A stretch of 64,000 nt of DNA from Megascapheus bottae (lineage: Eukaryota; Chordata; Mammalia; Rodentia; Geomyidae). Positions 23,958-32,900 of the stretch are shown piece after piece; the stretch's first letter is position 1, and each line of letters opens with the position of its first letter. The notes under the pieces are model-generated. The model worked only from the letters and a program-made list of their open reading frames with translations, was not told the DNA's origin and did not search any database. The translations under genes were made by a program, and so were the position numbers. The DNA lies in assembly GCA_024803745.1 (NCBI GenBank), contig JANJXV010000030.1:568001-632000 (forward strand), in the 5' to 3' direction.

Positions 23958-26900
23958 CATGGTGCTACATGAGATACATAGGAAAGATTTCTGTACAAAC
24001 TGACCCTAGGTGAAATCTAGGAGACCCTATTAAAAATAACTAGAGCATAAGGGCTGGGACCATGTCTCAAGTGGTGCAGTATCTGCCTGGCAGCTGCAAG
24101 CTCCAGAGTTCAAACCGCTGCACCCATGGTTTTTTAAAAAATACCTCAGCATACTTTACCCAAGAGGCCTTCGGTACAGCAGGACCTGCGTGCAGATGGA
24201 GTCCACGAGCTCAGGGTACACTTGTCCAAGCCCCCACTCCACTTTTCCTTCACGCTTTTCCCTTCCAGGTAAACTTCAAAGGCCGGAAAATCGAGCTGAT
24301 CAGAATCCGGAACCCTTGGGGCCAGGTGGAGTGGAACGGGCCGTGGAGCGACAGGTCGGTGGCCCCTCCCCCCCGGCTGGCCCCGGACAGGTCAAGGGCG
24401 TCAAGCCAGCAGCAAGCGGGCAGGCGGCCAGGGTGGTCAGCTGAGGCTGCCAGCCAGGCTCCTCTGCTGCCCCTGGCCTGACCGCCCGCCAGCACTGCAT
24501 GTGGAGGCGGCTCTCCTCCCGCTCAGGGGCCCAGAGCCAGGACGCGTCCCCACTCCACTCACCACGGCGGGGGTGCTCCCTGCACCCCAGGCTGAGCGCC
24601 CGTGTGTCATTCCCAGCTCCCCTGAGTGGCACTCCGTGGACCTGGCTGAGCAGCAGCGCCTGTGTCACACTGCTCTGGATGACGGAGAATTCTGGTACAG
24701 AGCTCGTCCTTTCCTCTCGTGTCAGTCCTTGGCGGGTGGGAAAGCCCAGCCCATCAGCAACTCTAGAATCTGCCTTCCCAACCGCCTCAAGCCCCGAGGC
24801 TGTCCTCCGTGCAACAGCCACAGGCCGCCTCACCCCTGCCCACGCCTGCCGTCCTCACGCTCCTCCCTCCCAGCATCGAGGCCTGCTGGCCATTGCGGCC
24901 TCTGCTGCTGCCCGGGGTCATACGGCCTTGGCCTTGCTGCTTTTCGGGGCCCATGTGCACCTCAAGCCCTGGGATCTCGCACTCACTCATTCTCCTCTGC
25001 CTTCCCTGTGAGAACATCACCACCCGGCCGCCCGCCAGCCCGGCTCCGGCGGTCTCTGTGGCATGCACCAAGTCCCACCGGGCTGTATCCCACCTTTCTG
25101 CCTTAGCATTTCTCTCCCCCTGCCACACACACCCGGGCCTCCAGCCTACCTCCATCCACTCCGTTGCAGGATGGCATTTGAGGACTTCAAGGCCCATTTT
25201 GACAAAGTGGAGATCTGCAACCTCACACCTGATGCCCTGGAGGACGACGGCCTGCGCCCGTGGGAGGTGACCGTCCATCAAGGGAGCTGGGTCCGGGGCT
25301 CCACCGCAGGCGGCTGCCGCAATTTCCTGGGTAGGTGGCCCCCTCCACCCCCCTCCACCCCCCTCCCCACCCGGGCCCCCCAGCTAGGTGTCAGCGCGGC
25401 CTTAGAAGCAAGAACTGTAAGGGGCCAGGCTTCACACCTGGGTTGTTTTCCTGCGCAGGTGGCAGAGCCAGGCTGGCAGTCACCCTTCAGAGTCGAAAGA
25501 CTGGGTGTCCTTAGGCCCGTTCTGCCAGCTCCTTTCATTTAGAATCTTGCATTCCACCCCGTTTCTGTTGACTTCTTTCTCTGGTTGGCTTCTTTTCCTT
25601 CCTTCCTTCCTTCCTTCCTTCTTTCCTTCCTTCCTTCCTTCCTTCCTTCCTTCCTTCCTTCCTTCCTTCCTTCCTTCCCTCCCTCCCTCCCTCCCTCCCT
25701 CCCTCCTTCCTTCCTTCCTTCCTTCCCTCTTTCCTTTCTCTCTTTCTGGTCAGAAACTGGGATTGGGACTCTGTACTGTACCAGATAAGCCGGGCCTCAT
25801 ATGTAGAGCTGGAGAGCCAGCTGCGCCCCGAGCTTCCAAGCACAATCTAAGAACCAGGGAGCAAAAGTCCTCGGCCTTCTCTAGGTAGAAATCCCTTGAG
25901 CCAGGCTGATGGTGAGAGCTCTGTGTGCCTGGAGGCAGCGCAGCTCTGCTACCAGACTGCAGCCAGCAAAGAGGCCACCGCGGGCCGCAGAGGACCCGCC
26001 GGCCTCCAGGTGGGAAACAACCCACTGCCCGGACGCAGCGCGTGCCCTGGAAATGGGTCCCAAGAAGGTGGAAATGACAGGCACCGTGCTCGAAGTCCAT
26101 CGGGGGAAATGCGGGGGGAGAGGGTGACGGGAACAGGGAGAAAACATTCTCAGAGCTAGGAGACCCGCATGAAGGAGCAGAGTGTGTGTGTGAGTGTGTG
26201 TGAGTGTGGGGGGGTGTGAGTGTGTGTGTCAGTGAGTGTGAGTGTGTGGGGGTGTGTGTGTGTCAGTGAGTGTGTGAGTGAGTGTGTGTGAGTGAGTGTG
26301 TGTGGGGGTGAGTGTGAGTGAGTGAGTGTGTGGGGGGTGTGAGTGTGTGTGTGTGTGTCAGTGAGTGTGAGTGTGTGGGGGTGTGAGTGTGTGTGTCAGT
26401 GAGTGTGTGAGTGTGTGTGAGTGTGTGGGGGGTGAGTGTGAGTGTGTGTGAGTGAGTGTGTGGGGTGTGTGTGTGTCAGTGAGTGTGAGTGTGTGAGTGA
26501 GTGTGTGAGCGTGTGTGTGTGAGAATGTGAGTGTGTGGGGGTGTGAGTGTAAGTGTATGTGTGTGTGAGTGTGTGAGTGTGTGTGTCAGTGAGTGTGTGT
26601 GTGTGAGTGTGTGTGTCAGTGTGTGTCAGTGTGTGTGTCAGTGAGTGTGTGTGTGAGTGTGTGTGTCAGTGAGTGTGTGTGTGAGTGTGTGTGTCAGTGT
26701 GTGTGTCAGTGAGTGTGTGTGTGAGTGTGTGTGTCAGTGAGTGTGTGTGTGAGTGTGTGTGTCAGTGTGTGTGTCAGTGAGTGTGTGTGTGAGTGTGTGT
26801 ATCAGTGAGTGTGTGTGTCAGTGAGTGTGTGTGTGAGTGTGTGTGTGTGTGTGTGAGTGTGTATCAGTGAGTGTGTGTGTCAGTGAGTGTGTGTGTGAGT

Positions 26901-29900
26901 GTGTGTGTGTGTGTGTGTGAGTGTGTGTGTCAGTGAGTGTGTGTGTGTCAGTGTGTGTGTCAGTGAGTGTGTGTGTGAGTGTGTGTGTGAGTGTGTGTGA
27001 GTGTGAGTGTGTGTGAGTGTGAGTGTGTGTGTCAGTGAGTGTGTGTGTGAGTGTGTGTGTCAGTGAGTGTGTGTGAGTGTGTGTGTCAGTGAGTGTGTGT
27101 GTGAGTGTGTGAGTGTGTGTGTCAGTGAGTGTGTGTGTGAGTGTGTGTGTCAGTGAGTGTGTGTGTGAGTGTGTGTGTGTGTGTGTGTCAGTGAGTGTGT
27201 GTGTGTCAGTGTGTGTGTCAGTGAGTGTGTGTGTGAGTGTGTGTGTCAGTGTGTGTGTCAGTGAGTGTGTGTGTGAGTGTGTGTGTCAGTGTGTGTGTCA
27301 GTGAGTGTGTGTGTGAGTGTGTGTGTCAGTGAGTGTGTGTGTCAGTGTGTGTGTGTGTGTGTGTCAGTGAGTGTGTGTGTGAGTGTGTGTGTCAGTGAGT
27401 GTGTGTGTGAGTGTGTGTGTCAGTGTGTGTGTCAGTGTGTGTGTCAGTGAGTGTGTGTGTGTCAGTGAGTGTGTGTGTGTCAGTGAGTGTGTGTGAGTGT
27501 GTGTGTCAGTGTGTGTGTCAGTGAGTGTGTGTGTGAGTGTGTGTCAGTGTGTGTGTCAGTGTGTGTGTCAGTGAGTGTGTGTGTGTGTCAGTGAGTGTGA
27601 GTGTGTGTGTCAGTGAGTGTGTGTGTGTGAGTGTGTCAGTGTGTGTGTCAGTGTGTGTGTCAGTGAGTGTGTGTGTGTGTCAGTGAGTGTGTGTGTGTCA
27701 GTGAGTGTGTGTGTGTGTGTCAGTGAGTGTGTGTGTGAGTGTGTGTGTCAGTGTGTGTGTGGGCGTGTGGCGCTTTGTTCTGCTTGTGCATTGAAGCAGG
27801 GGACAATCCTACCTCCTTTCAAATGGCAGACACCTTCTGGACCAACCCGCAGATCAGGCTGTCCCTGAGGGAGAGGGACGAGGACCAGGAAGGGTGCAGC
27901 GTCCTGGTGGCCCTGATGCAGAAAGGCCGGAGGCGGCTCAGGAGACTGGGAGGCAGCCTGCTCACCATCGGCTACGCCATCTACCAGGTGGGGAGCCCCG
28001 GTGGCCGCCCGTCCACCCTGCGTCCGCGCACGGCGGCTCGTCCACCCGCAGCGCCGCCCTTCGTGGCAGCCCCTCTCCCTGGCAGCCCTGCTTCCGTTGC
28101 AGTGCCCCGGCCAGGCTGGACACCTGAGCAGGGACTTCTTCAGGTCCCACGCCTCCCTAGCCCGGAGCAAGACCTTCACCAACCTCCGGGAAGTGTCGCA
28201 GCGCTTCCAACTGCCCCCGGGGGACTACGTGCTGGTCCCCAGCACCTTCGAGCCCCACCAGGAAGCCGACTTCTGCCTCCGGATCTTTTCTGAGAAGAAG
28301 GCCACGACCCGGTGAGGCAGGGCACCCCGAGCCCCGCCCCCAGGGTGCCCCGGACCCCCGGGCCAGCCAGCCACCAGTCCCATGGCAGCCGCCCGGCCCC
28401 TCTCCCTGCAGGGACCTGGATGCAGGCGTGGACATCCGCCTTCCCGGGGTGAGTCCCCCGGCGTGACGCGGAGAACGGGGTTCAGCCGAAGGTTCTGAAA
28501 TCCCTCATCCTGACCACAGCGCCTCAAGTCCGGGATGTGGCTCTGCACCGGGAAGCAGCCGTGACGGAGGCCGGGGTGTGCCTCTACCACGGTCCCCGCA
28601 AGGGGCGTCACTTCTCCGGGACGCCCTCCACTGGAGGAGCGCACACTACTTAGAAAGGGATGAAATGCTTTTAAATTATTTAAAGGAAATAAACCAGTGA
28701 TCCAAATGTGGGAAGAACTCCCGCTCCCAGGAGCAGCCGAGCCCTGCCGCCCTCTGCGGGCCACTGCCTGTTAATGCTGCAAAAAAAAAAACCCATCAGA
28801 ACCGTGAGAGACCCAAGCGGGGAGGCCAGATCCCTGCCCACCCTGTTAGGAGGCCTGGGCAGGGGGCGCAGGTGGCTCCAGCCCAGAGATGAGGTGACAT
28901 CTGAGGCCCCAAGTTGAAGCCAAGAGGTTCTCTTTGGAGAGGTTGGCGAGACGGGCGGGAGGCCTGCTGTGTGTGTGGCGTGTTCTCTGCTGCCCACGCT
29001 GCCTTGTTAGCCCAGCTGTTCCACCGATTCCCTGCCGGCTCAGGAAGGCCACTCAGACCTCAGGCCCACCCAGTGTGTGCACACTTAGTCTCCTGACCCT
29101 GGGGCAGATGCTCAGTGAGTCTGGTTAACAAAGTCCTTCAGGCTTGCCCTGTGCCGAGCCTCCCCGGGGGCCCCCAGCTGTGGCCCTGCAGTGAGACTGG
29201 CCAGGGCAGCTCCCTGCCCTGCTGACCCGCAGCTTCTCCCTCAAGGGCAGCGTGGGGTACCGTGGGCTCCTCTTCCTTCATATTTCGGAGTAATGCTAAC
29301 GTCCAGTTTCTTTCTTGCGAACCCTTTGACTATTTTTCAGCCCCCAAAGCTGACGCCGCCCGAGCAGGAGTCGGCGGAGGAGCAGCAGACCCTGGCCCTT
29401 TTCCGACAAGTTGCTGGCGAGGTGGGCCACGCTGCTTGGCTTCCCCCAGCTGAGGACGGCGGGGGTGTGGGTTTGCCAGCCATGCTTCAATCAGTGGTCC
29501 TGAAATGCAGCAGGTTTTAATCAGACATTGCCAGGTCCTCTGCCTGGTGCAGCTCTGGGTTCAGCCACAGGAGCAGGGCCGTTCATAGCTCTCCAGGTGG
29601 GGGAAGAGGGCAGAAGCTGCAGAGGCCGGGGGAGAGGCCAGGGGAGAGGCAGCTCTGCAAACTCCCTTTGCATTTTTTTTTTTTGCCAGTCCTGGGCTTG
29701 AGCTCAGGGCCTGAGCACTGTCCTTGGACTTTCTCAAGGCTAGAGCTCTACCACTTGAGCCTCAGCACCACTTCCAGCTTTTTTCTATGTATGTGGTACC
29801 GAGGAATTGAACCCGGGTCTTCATGCATGCTAGGCAAGCACTCTACCACTAGGCCAAACTTCCGGCCTCCCTTTGCATTTTAAATGTCAGTAAACCTCTC

Positions 29901-32900
29901 CTGGGTGAGCTCATCTTGGAAACGTTACCAGTGTCCTGCCTCTCCTGCTGGACCGTCCTGAGCCGGCTGAGCTTCCAGAAACCAATGGGGCTTCTGCCAT
30001 TAGGGCCAGCTTAGAACTGATAGGGAGCTGGGCCCCGAGGCTCACACCTGTAATCCCAGCTACTCCAGAGGCTGAGCTCAGGAAGACGGCACTCAGAGGG
30101 CACAAGGCCTCGACCAGTGGAAAGCTGGCAGGGCCGTCCATACCTGCCACCCCAGCTCCATAAAAGCAGAAAGGGGAATGTCAAAGTCGAGAACGCCCTG
30201 GGCAAAAGTTGAGACCCTACATGAAAGATGATGAGACCAAAAAGGACTGGAGGCACGGCTTAAGTGATAGGGTGCCTGCCTGGCAAGCACAGGGGCTGAG
30301 TTCACCCCCTCCCTGGGCGGGGGAACGGGCAGGGGAGTGTGGAGAGCCACTGTCTCCTCTCACAGGACATGGAGGTGAGCCCTGAGGAACTTCAGTATGT
30401 TTTAAATGCTGTGCTGCAAAAGAGTAAGTGCCACATGCTTCGGGGACCTGGGGCTGAGGGGGGGCACAGAACCCACGGCCAGCCCAGGCCCTCGGCTCCC
30501 TAGTGCTTCAGACGGGCATGCCGGGGTGGCCTGCAGGCAGGCCTTAGGAACGCCTTGCTTTCTGTTGTTCATCTGGTTACAGAAATAATGGGGGGGCGTG
30601 GCTAGTGGTAGAGGACCAGCCTGGCGTGCACAAAGTCCTGGGTTCGATTCCTCAGTACCACATACACAGAAAAAGCCAGACGTGGTGCTGTGGCTCAAGT
30701 GGTAGAGCTCTAGCCTTGAGAAAGCCAAGGACAGTGACGAGAACCTGAGATCAAGCCCTAGGACTGGCAAAAATACAAACAAAAGAGGCAGGTATGTGGC
30801 AGGGAGTTCCAGAAGTGCCAAAGAGAAGGCTCCCGTCACCCGTAAATGGCCCCTGCAACCTCGGGCTGTGGGTGTGAGCGTGTGCCTCCATGGCCCTCTC
30901 AAGTGCATGTGGGAACTCGGCGCTTGGCGCCTGGAGGAGCCCGGCCGGTTCCCGGTGGACAAGAGCCCCTGGCCGGCTGCTTACAAGGGGACACAGCGCG
31001 CGTGAGCGCAAGGCTCCTTGCCAATTTTAAATCCCACCTTAGCTTTAGCTTCCCTGGGCCCCGGAGACACAGCTGGGGGTTTCCCACTCCGCGGATTTTC
31101 CTTCACGAAGGCCGCCTCTTACTCTGCCTGCGTCCTGAGGGTGGCACTGCCCGGCTCTCAGCGCAGGTGGACGGGCGTGGTCGTTGTGGGTCGGCTGAGC
31201 TGGACTTTCCTGTGTGATTGCAGAGAAGGACCTCAAGTTCAAGCCCCTCAGTGTCCTGTCCTGCAGAAACATCATCTCTCTGATGGATGCATCCTTCCTT
31301 CCATGGGCACGGCCGTGGGGGAGGGGGAGGCCGTGGGGGAGGGGGAGGCTGTGGGCCTGGACACAGGACGCAGGGCACACTTCCCCAAGAAACGCCTCGC
31401 ACCCGAGCTGGAGCTGAGCTAAAACCAGGAAGGATCCCAGGGCCAGCATGGAGTAGAGGCATCGGAGCCCCCTGGGGTCCTCACCCCTGCCACCCCACCT
31501 CACCTCACCCTGCCACCTCACCTCACCTCACCCTGCCACCCCACCCCACCTCACCCTGCCACCCCACCCCACCTCACCCTGCCACCCCACCCCACCTCAC
31601 CCTGCCACCCCACCTCACCCTGCTCTTTCCCTACTGGCCTTTCCTGGCATCCAGAGCTAAGTCCTACGAGGACCTGGGTTCAAGGCCTCATGCTGCTCCT
31701 TAACCAGCTGACCAGGCCAGCGGCAATGGGAAGCTGGAGTTCAGCGAATTCCGGGTGTTCTGGGAAAAGCTGAAAGAGTGGACGGTGTGTGACGTGTGCA
31801 GACCCCAGCCCGGAGGGAGGGAGGGGCAAAGCAGGGAGCCCAGCCTGGACCTTCCTCTCAAGCCCCCACAGTCACTGGTCACTGCTGTCCATATTGTAGA
31901 GTGGACATGCTCTTTTCTGTGCCCTGGCCCCTGCCCCCCCCAGGGCCTGCCCTGTCCCCTCCTGTCCCCCAGAACTTGCCCTGACCTCCACAACAACCAA
32001 TCTTGCCCCCCCATCCCCAGAGCCTATTCCTTCGGTTTGACGTGGACAGGTCGGGCACCATGTCCTCCTATGAGCTTCGGACTGCGCTGGAAGCTGCGGG
32101 TACCCACACACCCGGGGGCACGGGCGGGGGCTGGTGGCACTGGCCGTGTGGCCCTGCACAGAGCAGGACTGTGGCCACTGAGCTGAGCTGAGCCGGCCCT
32201 TCTTAAGGTCAGGGCCTCAGAGTAGCAAGCCAGGTTCAGGCCCCTGCCCAGGCCCTGGCTCTCGGTGCTGTGGGCTTTGGCAGGCATGGTTAACAGGCAC
32301 CTGCCCCTCTCCTCTTTCCCTCCCTCCTCTCCCCCCTCCCTGCCCTCCTCTCTGCCTCTGGGTCTACCACAGCTTTTCACATGCCCAGCTGCTGGGCCAG
32401 TGAGCAGTCGTGCCGTGCTCTGTAGGAAGAAGAGGAGGGCGTAACTGTGGAGTGACCCCGGGAGAGGGTGTGGTCCTCCACTGTGCGAGGCGCAGAGACC
32501 CCAGGGACCCACGCGGGGCGGGTGGCGAGGGTTCTGCCTGGGCACCACGTTTCCTGAGCTGAGGCCGAGGCCGGGGTGGAGACCCACACCAGGCGCTAAC
32601 CACAGGCACAGCTCCCCACGCAGTCACAGACCCCCACGTTCCCGGCACACACCGGGCACACACCCGGGGACGGGGTGGCTCAGCGCGGTGACCTGGCTCC
32701 CTCTCCCACAGGCTATCAGCTGAGCGGCCACCTCCTGCAGCTGGTGGTCCTCAGGTACGCCGATGACCAGCTGCAGCTGGACCTGCACGACTTCCTCAAC
32801 TGCCTGGTCCGCCTGGAGAATGCAAGCCGTGAGTAGCCCACACGGGGTGGTCCACGCAGGCTGTCCACGTGGGCTGTCCACGCGGGCTGTCCACGGCCAC

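Noticed and set aside
30588..30788. Species fixed from SINE type
   Set aside because: The dimeric ID-like SINE points to geomyoid rodents, but several genera share it; I cannot separate them without a database.
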